A stretch of 64,000 nt of DNA, taken from assembly GCF_032854445.1 (NCBI RefSeq), contig NC_088307.1:9176001-9240000 (forward strand), written 5' to 3'. Positions 44,806-57,358 of the stretch are shown in pieces. The translations under genes and the position numbers were made by a program. Under the pieces are notes generated by a model. It was not told the origin of the DNA and did not search any database. It saw only the letters and a program-made list of their open reading frames with translations. Source of the stretch: Liolophura sinensis. Taxonomy: Eukaryota; Mollusca; Polyplacophora; Chitonida; Chitonidae. Numbering within the stretch: the first letter of the stretch is position 1; every line of letters starts with the position of its first letter.

Positions 44806-46835
44806 CAACTACTTGTAATAACATACTATACTGAGATGGCTGAGGTAATCATTTGTTTGAAAATTTCAATTTATTAATTTGCCATTAGCAGATTATTTAA
44901 TTTTATTCTGGTGATGAATTCATTTTTGTACTTGCTTCAACCCAGATAAGTATTAGTGCCTGACTGTTTATTCTGCACTATAATAAACTAAAAAAAAATT
45001 CTGACAGGCTTTCCTTCTTCACTATCCTAAAAAATACATGTGTAATGAACATAACTTTATTTTGATTGTGTGAGTGTGTGTGTGTTTTATGTCATACTTA
45101 ACAATACATTACTGCCCTACCATTTGGAGCAAGTTGAACTTATAACTGTTAAAAAAAAAGAAAACATGGAAAAAATAACCCCTCAGCCTGTAAAGAACAT
45201 GCTTGTCAAAACTGGAAAAACAAAACTTCATCTGGAATATCAAAATGAGGCTGGGTTAAAAAAAAAATTAGCCCACAAAAAAGATCCAAGAGAAGATAAA
45301 ACTGAACCTAAAACAACTGAGCCAGGGGAAAACACAACAAATCTTTGGAAAAACAAAACTAAATCCTGCAAAACAAAACACATCCTGGGAAAAACAACAT
45401 ATTAAAAAAAAGCTGTTGGAAGAAAGTACTCACCTCTAAGCAAATTATGGGCCTATCATATATTTCATCTGTACATGTAATTTACACTTTTCAAGTGGCA
45501 CAATTTGTTTGATAACGACTGATTTGCACATCTTTTAGTTCCACACCGAAAGTTTATGGTACAGCCTGATTCATTTCTTGTCAGAAAAACCTTCAGCATC
45601 AGCATCAAAAGTGTCATTTTAAGGTCACCATGTGCTTCTCAAAGTGCATTTTTACACGCCAGACTTTATGTGAAATGCAAATCAACTTAATGAAGAAGAC
45701 TTGCAACCATGCAGATTAAATTTTAAATTTTAATTTTAATAGGTGAAGCAAATACTGCACGGGCACAGTGTCTGAATCATACTTGAGGTTTGGATGTATT
45801 GCAGCCATTCGTTGACAACACAGTTTGATAGCTCAGTCATAAAATACACACTTCTTTTTCGTATACTACCTGACCAAACTAAGATAATATAATACCCTGG
45901 TTCACAGGTTTTATAAAACCTCACAGCTACTAATACAACTGTAACTATCACTATACAAATCATATCATTCATTAGCTATGTGTTGCCATCAATCAAGTTC
46001 AATATTTTGGTATTACACACCACACAACAACATCTGATTAAAATATGGACCTGTATATGGATATGGATCAAAGACTACCACAACACCTTCGAAGGTATTT
46101 TCCTCGCAAGTGACCTGACATCTAGGTATGCATTCATTAAGGTAAAACATAAAACTGTTTTATATTATTCCATAGAAATTGATTCCTCATTGATTACACT
46201 GGTACCCAACACATATAAATATTCATAAAACCATCAAAATCACTAGAATATATTTGTTCCTTCCTAAACCACCAAAGAAATGACACATAAGTACTTGGGG
46301 GTGGGGGGGGGGGGGGGTCATTTAACAGGCTGATTCATCATGACCTGTCAAAGATACTTTCACCCAATACTCATGCTGAAAATGTTTGAGGATTTAGATG
46401 GGAAAATGCATGCATGCCCATGTATAGTCAGTCAACCAGTTTCAATGAAGGGCTTTATAAAATACATGTGCAATTATATTCAACAATGTTATTGGTGAAG
46501 AAAACTTTAGAAACAAGAAAAAATGTGTCCAAAGAAGACAATAAATAAGCTTAACTATGTAAGAAAATTACACAAATAATTTCTATATATATATACATAC
46601 ATTAATATACATAATTATATTACTGCTGTCTAGGGCGAAGACATTTTTACAAAACATGACATAAAACTTTTTCAAGAAGCCAATTCAGTACAAAAACTAT
46701 ATCACTGACAATCAGAGAAATGTTGATCAAGTACAAATATGCACCCCATGTCAGTGATCTTTAATGAGACTGAATGTGCAAACAATCAAACAAGCGTTAT
46801 CAACCTTCACAGTCACCAACGCCCCATAAACAATA

Positions 46836-46940
46836 ACAGTTGAGGAATCTACAAATTCACTGTTCACAGGTGGGTTTGAACCCCCACCTTGTATGTCCCA
46901 GTGCTTCAAGAGAAGTGGCTTAACTGCTGAGCCATGACTC
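46836..46940 (-). mobile_element. tRNA-like SINE head, third type
   Basis: Read on the minus strand: an A box-like catggctcagcagttaagcc and a B box-like gggggttcaaacccacc, 74 nt spaced like a tRNA with an enlarged variable region. No proper acceptor stem is apparent, so SINE or tRNA pseudogene. Confidence 0.5.
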
Positions 46941-47529
46941 ACACTATCCACAGGCATTATTAGGGGACAATAAAACATACAATAAGGCTTCAGACAATCT
47001 GACAATGTCACTCTGGCACCTGCTTCATGCCAACTCAGACGTTCGCAAATTGATCATGATCTTTTTTTGTCTCCTAAGCTCTCTCTTTAATAGTCAGTAA
47101 ACCTGCCTTCAAATCCATGAATACATACATACCTATTCTATTTTACTTTGGGTACGACAAGCTATTCAAAGTGCAAAATTCTACAATATCAAGGGTCAAA
47201 ATGTTTGGTCATTCACTCATTTTTAAGGGGTCAAAATGAAAATGATGCCCTCAAACTGAGCCCAGGTCATCTCAAATATAACTTTCTATCACGCAGGTAT
47301 TCTTAATTTCAGATACATATGTGATGGTTTCCTGTGTATTATCCACCTCCTTGTTTTCCAATGATATAAATAAAATTTTACACCTTCAAATCATATTGAA
47401 TGACCTCAAGTTTTGTCCACGTCATCATTCTAAAGTGTTCAAAATATCAAACATTTGGAATTAAACACCATGCAATCAGATAAAAGAGTGTGTAACTTAT
47501 ATATATGTAAAGGGGAAATATCAGGATTT

Positions 47530-47712
47530 CCTTCAGTGATAAAAAGTGTTATTTCATATATGAAATATTATCACTTTTGTTATTTCATGTGAGATTTTAT
47601 CACTTTTGTTATTTCACATGAGATATTATCACTTTTGTTATTCATTATGTAAGACATTATTACTTTTCACATGTGAAATATTATCGCTGTTGTTATACAG
47701 TTTGATATTTCA
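47530..47712. repeat. tandem repeat with perfect palindromes
   Basis: Four to five copies of gatattatcacttttgttat then ttcacat. They contain the 18-bp palindrome tatttcatatatgaaata (47550-47567) and the 14-bp palindrome tttcacatgtgaaa (47665-47678). Confidence 0.8.
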
Positions 47713-48699
47713 CATCAAGAGGCCATGACTGAAAAAAATGACATCATAAACAAGTTTAGCAAACTTTAAATTTCCTACATCACACAACACCATACGATGT
47801 CACAGGACGTCATTTATATAAAAGGTCTGAAGGCCTATATCTAAAAATATTTCTTAACTTCTTCAATCTAACAAAACCATGATATGATATTTTTTGGTCA
47901 AAATATATAAAATAAACCAAATAATGAAGAGTGGAGTTTGAATACCTAAATACTGTCCTTGTTAAAGGTGCATGGGCCCAGATTTACTTTTCTGAGTAAA
48001 GTAACTCTGAACTTATGTTCTCAGCCCCACCTGTTTCTCCAATACCACATGCATGCAACTTTGCTGAGTGCTTTTCGATTTCTGTTATTACCACTTAAAA
48101 TTAAAATTTAATTATTAATGTTTGAGAAAATTAATGCATGGATGATTCCCTTGGGCAACTGAATATAACACAACAAAATTGACAATCACCCAAGAGCAAA
48201 ACTAAAGAGATTAAGATCTGAGATTAAATTCCTTTAAACCTACATTTGAAAGTGAACTTTGGGCCCTTACCGACTGTCAGGTTAATAAAAGGTACCATTT
48301 ATTATATGCCTTAATGCACATACTGCGAATGGTATTTCCTACAAGTTGTAGAAGTAAAAAAAAAAAAACAATGTGTTAAAAAAAAAATGTGGCATATGAA
48401 ATTCAGCTTTTTCCAGTTTTATTTAACGACAATCAAATTCTAGGAGTCTATTTGACAATCCTAGTGTATGAATCTGGGTCAAATTTCTGACCAATGGGGT
48501 CGAGAGCTTTAATCAAGGCTTTGTTTTCAACAGACCTTTCCGAGCTGCCAATCAAGAACACGCAGCTGACCAATCATAAGCAGTGGTGTTGCAAACAGGT
48601 CAACATTGGTTACAAATGTTCAATCTTTCTGTGATGTCATGGCGTCACAATAGGGGGACTCAGCCTTTATACTAATACCACTCAACCAGTCATTTCACT

Positions 48700-49072
48700 A
48701 TTCCATTAATGCTGAATGCCAAGCGAGGAAGCTACAACTTCCTCTTTTAAGGTGTGATCCGACCCAGGATTGACAATGGATCTACCGTACCCTTAAGCAG
48801 ATGTTCTACCAACTGAGCTATTGAGGCTGGTCAGAGGCACAAATGACATCTCTTTCCTTTAGGAACTTTTCAACTTCACAAACATTCAAATTCTCAATCT
48901 TCTCTATCATTCCTCCACTCTAAATTACTTTTTTGACACTTTTTTGGGACACCCATGTTACAGTGAATATGATCCAAAATAGTTGCCTAACATTACTGAC
49001 AGGTCACATGATAAGGTTGGATTTTTTCTACCTTCATCGATAAAAGAGTTCGAAATCAAAACTCCCCTCTTG
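48700..49072 (-). mobile_element. tRNA-Lys-like SINE head abutting dispersed repeat R3 copy 2
   Basis: Read on the minus strand, 48833-48750 has an A box atagctcagttggtagaaca and a B box-like gggtcggatcac. The adjoining 48836-49072 is R3, similar to 41202-41427. In copy 1 the tRNA-like part is absent, so the two modules can occur separately. Confidence 0.55.
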
Positions 49073-50010
49073 GGTTCACCGGGAATGGAGTGAAAAGTAT
49101 AACATGACAAGAAGAGAGTGGTGGAACATAGGATGTAATGGATCCATCCATACACCCAAAAGCCTGACCTTGCCCAGTAAGCATAATGAGGCATGAAACA
49201 TCAGTCATGCCAGAATATTAAATCAATAAAACCAAAGTTCAATTCTTATTTATTTCTTCATTATAAACGTGGCCTACACTGGAATTGAACTCTAGAACAT
49301 GAGACTGTTTATTTTACAGATTCTCACAAATAACTAACTTGAAATCTATAATAAATGGACATACTTTAAAAGCATGTGTATGGTTTTGCTCTCCCCCCAC
49401 CCCCCACCCCCCGGCTCCCCACCCCTCCAATCCCAACTGTCTGCTGAATGTTTAGTATGCTAGCTTTCATGAAGAATATATTCTGAATCATAAATACAGA
49501 TAAGACATTTAACCTTCAAGATATCAACTGACAACCAGGGTTAATACAGCAAAGTTGGTTAAGTTTACAAAAACTGGTTCTTTTTTGCAGTGACCTTTTC
49601 AACTAGTACAAATTTACCTCAGTGTCATTTATATAATAAAAAAAAGGTTTGACAAAAAGACAAAAATAATTAATTACTTTCACACATCTGTAATCTGATT
49701 TTAATTTGAATATATTTTTTTTCTTGGATCGTTGTCTTACGTTGTTATTTATTAATTCATAACACTCATAAGCATGTCTACACTAACACAAAAACATCCA
49801 CAAATTTAAGAAAAGCAATATTTATTCACTTAATCAGTGTGTTTCTTATCTTGCAGTAAAATGTATTTCACCAAATAACTGAACACATCTTGTATTAGTC
49901 AGCCTACGAATCTTAAACTCATGACTTCCCACAATGTCCAGTTTGATCAATTCATATGCCTGATTTACTGTAAACAATCAATCTTTTCAACCTGTACAGC
50001 AACTTTTTTC

Positions 50011-50188
50011 TGTGGAATTTATGCATACAATTATTTTGAGAATGACACCAGAAATGATTTGTTTTTATCACTAAGGTGCAAACTTCATAAAACGGTGCAA
50101 ATTATTTCTCTGCACCCCATAATTCTCTCAGAATGTTTCAAAATTTTGGTCGCAGTGGTGATTGAAAAAGGCTGAAGAATTAGGGCAG
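50011..50188 (+). repeat. dispersed repeat family R2, third copy
   Basis: Shares ggaatttatgcatacaatta, ggtgcaaattatttctct, ctctcagaatgtttcaaaat and gaattaggg with 24490-24672. Confidence 0.78.
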
Positions 50189-50784
50189 CCAAGTGAAACT
50201 ACAATGAGCTTAAGGTACGTGTACATAAAATTCCAATCAAATATTTCTTTATTTCACTTGTTTAATGCAATACTCAAAAATTTTTCACTTCTACGACAAT
50301 AACTACGAAGTTACTGATAAACTTTCCCACGCATAACATACAGAAATCGTGGATGTACAATGAGGGACCCATTATATCAGATTTATTAAATGAGTTGTGT
50401 AATTTTCATTTGTTCCAAGCCTTTGGCAAGGAACAAAGGAAAATTTGAAATAATGAGTCATGAAGTCCATATCCTATATCTCATCATAATTTATTTTTAA
50501 CGGTTTCAGGTGGTTGATAAAGAAGAAAATTTTTATTTGTTTTAACAAGTATGTAAATGAGATGCATACAAATTTATGTATGTGTGAAAAGGTTGGGACC
50601 ATAAAACACATTTCCCAAAATATAGTTCTTGAAAACTTTGAGGAAATCTGTGATTTCTGAGAACAGAAAGCATAACACAATCCATTGGTGTGATAAGATG
50701 ACAAGCTTTAATTTCTTTCAAAAATATCAGCATTCATAACTGCTCATTTGTCGAAACATCTGGCTCCATTAGTGGGATCTTAAT

Positions 50785-51180
50785 CTAGGTCGTACCTCTA
50801 TGACGTCACGCGATGACTTTCAGGGTGCGAGGAGCGCTGATTTCAAAAATCATACCGAATGAAATATTCAAATTTAGGCTTTTAACGCAAACAATTCACC
50901 TCAAACCTATTTGCTAGTCTTATTAACCAAAAGGAACTTGGAGAATGAAACAAAAACAGTGTCTACGACATTTCAAAAGGCTTTATTTTGGTTCCGTTTT
51001 GGGCTTTCCGTGCGATAGTAGACGTGATGTTGAATGAAAAGGTCACAATGAGCCCAATTATAGTGTTTGTTGTGGCAAAGAGAATGAACTAGACCCAAGA
51101 ACAATCTTGAGGCACACCAGTTGCAGACGAGTTCATACACACGAAAGTCCTTGGTGCTCTACGAAGTAGCAAGGTAAGTT
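50785..51180. promoter_or_regulatory. CpG-bearing island with a perfect CRE
   Basis: TGACGTCA at 50801-50808 followed by cgcgatgac, in a stretch richer in CpG than its surroundings. It lies about 6.7 kb upstream of exon W1 in gene orientation. A cAMP-response element or internal promoter is possible; a CpG-rich repeat is the alternative. Confidence 0.25.
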
Positions 51181-51584
51181 TGTAGGTGTTTAATTTCATT
51201 AAAATCTGACACCGAGGCATGCTGCCGTCATTGACGCCTCATGCAGTGACAGTTGAACTTATGTTTGTGACTATACCTGGTTTTTGGCATGTACAGTGTC
51301 AAGCATTTCATTTTCTTTCACCAGCTCAAATTTTATTCCCATCTATCCTATCTAGTGTATCAAAAACTTAACTATTTTGGTACCAAAAAACAAATGTCAT
51401 GGTGGAGTAAGTGATCACCAGCCTGTTTGTTTTTTTGTTGTTGTTGTTGTTGTACTTTTTCATTGGATGAGCTTGTCAATGAAAGTTCTTGTGACATATC
51501 AAAATTTCAGGTTATTTATACAATGAGTGGTATATTGAAAATTTATGTCACTGTTGTTTATCACTAACACAGGAAAATTACGGG

Positions 51585-51616
<32 letters not shown>

Positions 51617-51664
51617 GGTGGAAAACATGCTGATTGTCACTGACTGAGCACTGTAGTATATTGT

Positions 51665-52800
51665 ACCTCACCATAATCTCCTCTATGCAGTGAGAGCAGG
51701 GAATCTATATTGTACCTCACCATAATATCCTCCATACAGTGAGAGCTGGGGGAATATATATTGTGCCTCACCATAATATCCTCTATGCAGTGAGAGCAGG
51801 GAATCTGTATTGTGCCTCAACATAATATCCTCCATACCTTGAGAGCTGGGGGAATATATATTGTGCCTCACCATAATATCCTCCATACAGTGAGAGCTGG
51901 GGGAATATATATTGTGCCTCACCATAATATCCTCCATACAGTGAGAGCTGGGGGAATATATATTGTACCTCACCATAACATCCTCTATGCAGTGAGAGCT
52001 GGGGGAATATATATTGTACCTCACCATAATATCCTCTATGCAGTGAGAGCTGGGGGAATCTATATTGTACCTCACCATAATATCCTCCATACAGTGAGAG
52101 CTGGGGGAATATATATTGTGCCTCACCATAATATCCTCCATACAGTGAGAGCTGGGGGAATATATATTGTGCCTCGCCATAATATCCTCCATACAGTGAG
52201 AGCTGGGGGAATATATATTGTACCTCACCATAATACCCTCCATACAGTGAGAGCTGGGGGAATATATATTGTACCTCACCATAATATCCTCCATACAGTG
52301 AGAGCTGGGGAATCTATACTGTACCTCACCATAATATCCTCCATACAGTGAGAGCTGGGGGAATATATATTGTACCTCACCATAATATCCTCCATACAGT
52401 GAGAGCTGGGGGAATCTATATTGTACCTCACCATAATATCCTCCATACAGTGAGAGCTGGGGGAATATATATTGTACCTCACCATAATATCCTCCATACA
52501 GTGAGAGCTGAGGAATCTATATTGTACCTCACCATAATATCCTCCATACAGTGAGAGCTGGGGAATCTATATTGTGCCTCACCATAATATCCTCCATACA
52601 GTGAGAGCTGGGGGAATCTATATTGTACCTCACCATAATATCCCCCATACAGTGAGAGCTGGGGAATCTATATTGTGCCTCACCATAATATCCTCCATAC
52701 AGTGAGAGCCGGGGAATCTATATTGTACCTCACCATAATATCCTCCATACAGTGAGAGCTGGGGAATCTATGTTTTACCTCACCATAATGACCGGCATGC
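51665..52800. repeat. 51-bp minisatellite, about 22 copies
   Basis: Unit: acctcaccataatatcctcc, atacagtgagagctggggga, atatatattgt. The palindrome aatatatatt is part of each unit. The period is 17 codons, which yields apparent ORFs of up to about 200 codons on both strands. A (TA)n tract precedes it at 51586-51612. Confidence 0.97.
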
Positions 52801-53667
52801 AGTAAGAGCAGCCGAATCTACAAATGCCTTTACATTTCCAACCATTGACGAAATTATGCATAAAAACAGAGGGATTATTTAATGTAATTAAAAGTAAAAT
52901 AAAAGCATGAGTTGCAGATTATAACGAATCTTTACATGTCACATTTTTTATGGTGTTTTTTTCATAAACAATGCACAAGTAGAGACCTATAAAGCATTGA
53001 AAGCAAAACTACACCCTCATTTTTACAAACAGGTAAAAAACTGCACAGGTGACTGCACAGGTATTCAATGAAACAAATGCATGACTTGTAGATTACATCA
53101 AATCTGATTCATTCCACAGAATAACACATCTTTTGTGTATTTAAAGTAATACAGAAATGTGACGTGACAATGCAGGCATGGTGTTTTGTCTCCTGTCAAA
53201 TAAAACTGAGCAATGGAGATTCTGGAAACTGGCAATGCCTCGTGTCATGTTAAATGTCACACATTTCAAGATCCAAGGACAACAAGTATACTATATGGCA
53301 TGTCTTGACAGCGAAGTTCAACATGAGACAGTATTTAAAATAATAGATACTAACAAAATTATAAATAAAAATAAATAAATAAATAAATGTATTCATCCAT
53401 TCTTTCTTTCCTTTGATTTATTCATTTAATTTTCCTGTTTAACACCATACTCAAGAATTTTTTTACTGATGTGATATTGCAATGAGTGTCACGGTTGGGG
53501 TAAACAGGAGAGCCAGAGGTAAACCACCGGCGTTTGGCAAGATACTTATGAGCTTTTCCTTGTGTGACATATAATTAAAGTATGCACACCATGTTGGAGG
53601 AAGAAATTAGCAATCTCCAATAAATTCAGGCTGCCCTGAACGATCATTAAAAAACATCATCAACCAC

Positions 53668-53822
53668 TTAGTCACGCGGCAGTGCCAAATGCTTGGTCAC
53701 AAAGCATTGTCAACTGCATGGTAACAAAGCATTGTCAACTGCTTGGTCACAAAACATTGTCAATCGCATGGTCACAAAGTAGTGTCAACCTCTTGGTCAC
53801 AAAGCACTGTCAACCACTTATC
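53668..53822. repeat. ~26-bp tandem repeat
   Basis: Five to six copies of cttggtcacaaagcattgtc then aaccgc. Confidence 0.85.
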
Positions 53823-54742
53823 ATCAAGAAAGCTCCACACTGATGCCCATTTTGCATGATTCTGCTAGCTTTACAGATCTATGACAAGTGCTTTCATGTT
53901 TGTTTGGAAGGTACAATGACACATAAAAATGTAAGTTTCAGCAGCATCAGAAACAATTTTTGTGTGACATTAATATTTGCCTGTAAAAATGCACTTTTGG
54001 GGTCAAACGTTTGGGTTAAATATAAATTATTATACATCTACCTGTGAATACATTAATTACCTGAGGTTTAATTATTTTTCATTAGCCGAACTCTTCAGGT
54101 ATGATGAATATGTACTTGAAATTGTGTAATATGTTAAGATCATAATCGCACATGATTCATTTACCCACGTTACAACTACTTCCTGTCTCAAAAGAGATCA
54201 GTCACGACCCAGAATAAATACCAGCACCAAAAACAGGATGGTTTATCTTCACGTCAGGCAGCTATGTCTGGCTGGCAGGTGGATTTATCAGCTACCTGTG
54301 CTCGCATAAATGATTAATGATCAAACTGATTAACACCATTGTGTTCAGGTAACATTCATGAGAAACTAAGGCCAACAGAATGTTTCTATAATGGTTTTTG
54401 CATCCCACCAAAAACAGTTGGCATAACTGTGCACGAGAAATTCTTTCATCATAGTATGGTTTTATTTCTCTAGCTGTACAAACAAAAAGTTTTTCAGCCA
54501 ACCGTATTTTTAATTGTAGAAAAAACTCACCTTTTTCCAACTGAACTTTTCACATGGGTAGTGTGTCATCCCAAACAAACAATTTTTTTCTCGCTATTTT
54601 TTTTTTAAAGTTTGCACATTTAGCCAAAGCAGACAAGGCTGGCAGGATGCAAAATCACAACATTAATTATTATGCAAATCAACTTTCTTTGTTGTGCTGA
54701 ATTCAATCTTTTCACATACTAGCCGTCTATTATACATGCAGG

Positions 54743-54860
54743 AAGAAAACCAAATCCACTGACAGAAAACCAAATCCACTGACAGAAAACCAAATCCAAT
54801 GACAGAAAACCAAATCCCAAACCAAATCCACTGACAGAAAACCAAATCCACTGACAGTAA
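54743..54860. repeat. 20-bp tandem repeat
   Basis: About six copies of gacagaaaaccaaatccact, one of them partly deleted (caaatcccaaaccaaatcc). Confidence 0.92.
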
Positions 54861-54920
54861 AGTTAAATGGACACTCAGAACAATTTGTGCACACTAAATT
54901 TTTAATTTGATTTTGGAGAC

Positions 54921-56175
54921 AATACTACACTGGTTAGATTGGCCAGCTTCAGAGTTTTACAAAAAGCATAATTTTATCAGTCTACACAGAATAATGTCTT
55001 CAGGGTATGCTTGAATAAACACCTTGTAAACATGTGAAAAGGTTGAAGAATTACAGTACATACGGACTCATTCAGATAATTCATTACATCTATATATTAT
55101 AAAAAAAGGCTTTAAAACAGATTTAAAAATCAGGCTTTGTCAGGGTGTAATTATAAGCCTTAAAAAATTTAGAGAAAAAATTACATAAGAAAACGATTAG
55201 ACTTTTTTCACTGGTCTGTGTGTATACAATTACCCCTAGGGTATTAGAACTATCTTAAAATTTTAAACTTTGAAGATAAATGAAGCCTGCATGACATAAT
55301 CTGTTTATCTCATGTTAATTAAGGCAAATTGCTCATCCCATTTCAAAACAGCACCCAAAAGCACTTTACTGATAAAATTTAGACCGACTCGTCAGAGTCA
55401 GTCTTCACTCTTTCTTCGTAAAGAGAATGTCAAAACAATTATGATTGGTCTGTCAAGTCAGTTAGATGCTACAGGAGATAACGAGCTAAAGGAAGACAGG
55501 TATCTTTACACTTATTGACCTAGTCTACTTGCCCTAAAATTTCCCCCATGACCAATTAAGGTATTCATTTAATTTTGCCTGATTCTGAGAGGTAAATGGA
55601 TTGAATGAGTTTGGAGGTAATTGTTTGGATGGTAGGTGATACATGCCACTGAAAAATGTAAGTTTGCACACTGAAAGTTTTAATGTTTCACTCAAAAAAA
55701 TAACTGCAAATCAACAGCACATCTTCTGAATTTCTTTTGTACTTGTCCATGATTTATACAAAAGGTAAAATATTTCATCAGAAGAAAGCTAAGGCAATAT
55801 TAAGCATAATGGGCAAGCCCCGATACAGAAATATCCAAAATTGGAATTAAAATAAACTGAAAATGCACCGTATTTTGTCAGCTAGGTCTTGGCATGTTTG
55901 TGATTTCCCAGTTTTTCATAACTTTCTGATCATGTTAATATGTTTTCAACAGGAAAAACCGCTGAGATACATAAAATATTTATTTTTATACACACTCCCA
56001 TCTCCGACATTGAGAAAAGGTTTACTGTGCCCGTGAAACAACAATTTAAATTGATGTGGCCTTACAACTGAACAATCTAGTCATTATAGTTATTATTACA
56101 GAATAATACCCTCAGAATGTGCCTGAATAAACACCTTGCAAATATTCAAAAAGGTAAAGAATTACAGTAATCAAA
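54921..56175 (+). repeat. dispersed repeat family R1, two forward copies
   Basis: 54921-55060 and 56090-56175 share acagaataat, tcag, tgcctgaataaacaccttg, aaaggt and aagaattacagta. The first matches the reverse copy at 6781-6905. Confidence 0.72.
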
Positions 56176-57309
56176 GGACAGGTAAACTGACAAGATCAGC
56201 TGGATTTCTCTGGTTATTTGACAAACATCACAGTCACTGTCATCACACAGCTCTGGTTTTACTCTCCATGTTGTTGTCTTTCATAGTTTAGACTGAGGTT
56301 AATTTTGTATCTATTCACTTAATGTTGGTTGAGCGATCTAATGAAAAACTGACATAAGCAGAATTTCCTGTTCTGTCACTTAGACTGGAATTCAATTAAT
56401 AAAACACATCCAATAATATATATTCTCAAAAAAAAATCTCACTTCAGGTTCAGATAATATGCAGTTAGGTGCACAGAAAAGATGAGTTGATAAAACTGTG
56501 AAATGGTCAGTAATAAACTGAAGGGGGTTTTTCAAAAATTTTCTGCACAAGTGAATTTCATGTATTGAACTGACAACTGACAGTACAATCAAAACAGGCC
56601 TGCCCATGGGGGAGCAATACCAGAAAAAACAACACTTACGTTTTTCTGATAAGAAATTAATCAAGCTTCACAAAAAAACTCTTAAGTTGCGCTATATGAG
56701 GTGAATGATCGCAATCTGAATGAAGCAAAAAATGTGTCAACTGAAAAATGCTTAACTTTTTCTGATCTGTTCTGATGCTGAAAATCCACAGCCTTTTTTC
56801 TGCCAGGTAGGATTTAGATGATTTATTTCCATTTAAACTGAATGGTTATTGTATATTACGTATCAAGGCCATATTTAGCATGTCTAGAGACATTTTACTA
56901 GCAGAAAATGTTTGGGCTCCCAAACTGTTGTGTGCCCAAACTAATCCAGCTGTATTAAAACTGACAAGTAAAGTCTACAAAAATAGTAAGGTTTCCCAAC
57001 ACAAAAGTTAAAATTTCCTACAAATTTCTTCCGTTCACATACTTGAAAGCAGTCTCAAAAAAGCATAATTTCAGAGTTGCAGTTTATGAAAGTTCTTTTG
57101 TCATACACAGTCACAATGTCAATTCCAAACATGTTAAAGTTTGGGATCAGAAAGATTTTTTCTTGATATGAAACTGAATATAGAGAAGTAAGAACTGAAA
57201 TAAATATTCCATTTTTGTTTTAAATTTTATCTATTTTTATGGTCTGAAACATTTAATAATTAATTTGATCCCTATTTCCAAAAAGTATTACTGCAATTCA
57301 AACATGCCC

Positions 57310-57358
57310 AACGCTTGAGTACGGCGTAAAACACCAATCAAACAAAATAAATAAATAA
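57310..57358 (+). mobile_element. SINE 3'-end fragment
   Basis: Only the terminal cttgagtacggcgtaaaaca, ccaatcaaa and an (aaat)n tail remain, a severe 5' truncation typical of LINE-mobilised copies. Confidence 0.85.

Larger units (their letters stand above)
44806..51660. other. presumed whirlin intron, no exon found
   Basis: I searched the minus strand for the missing PDZ1 start (a GDQI-type motif with splice sites) and found none. Contents recognised: tRNA-like heads at 46836-46940 and 48700-48833, R3 copy 2, R2 copy 3, palindromic repeats at 47530-47710, poly-G near 46301 and a CRE-like site at 50801. Confidence 0.55.

Noticed and set aside
45070-45405. 111-codon Lys-rich open frame
   Set aside because: Poly-A-rich intronic sequence gives Lys/Asn/Thr codons; no domain, and upstream GT microsatellite supplies the start.
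51683-52554. Open frames of up to about 200 codons on both strands
   Set aside because: Products are exact repeats of a 17-residue unit; they are the 51-bp minisatellite read in stop-free frames.
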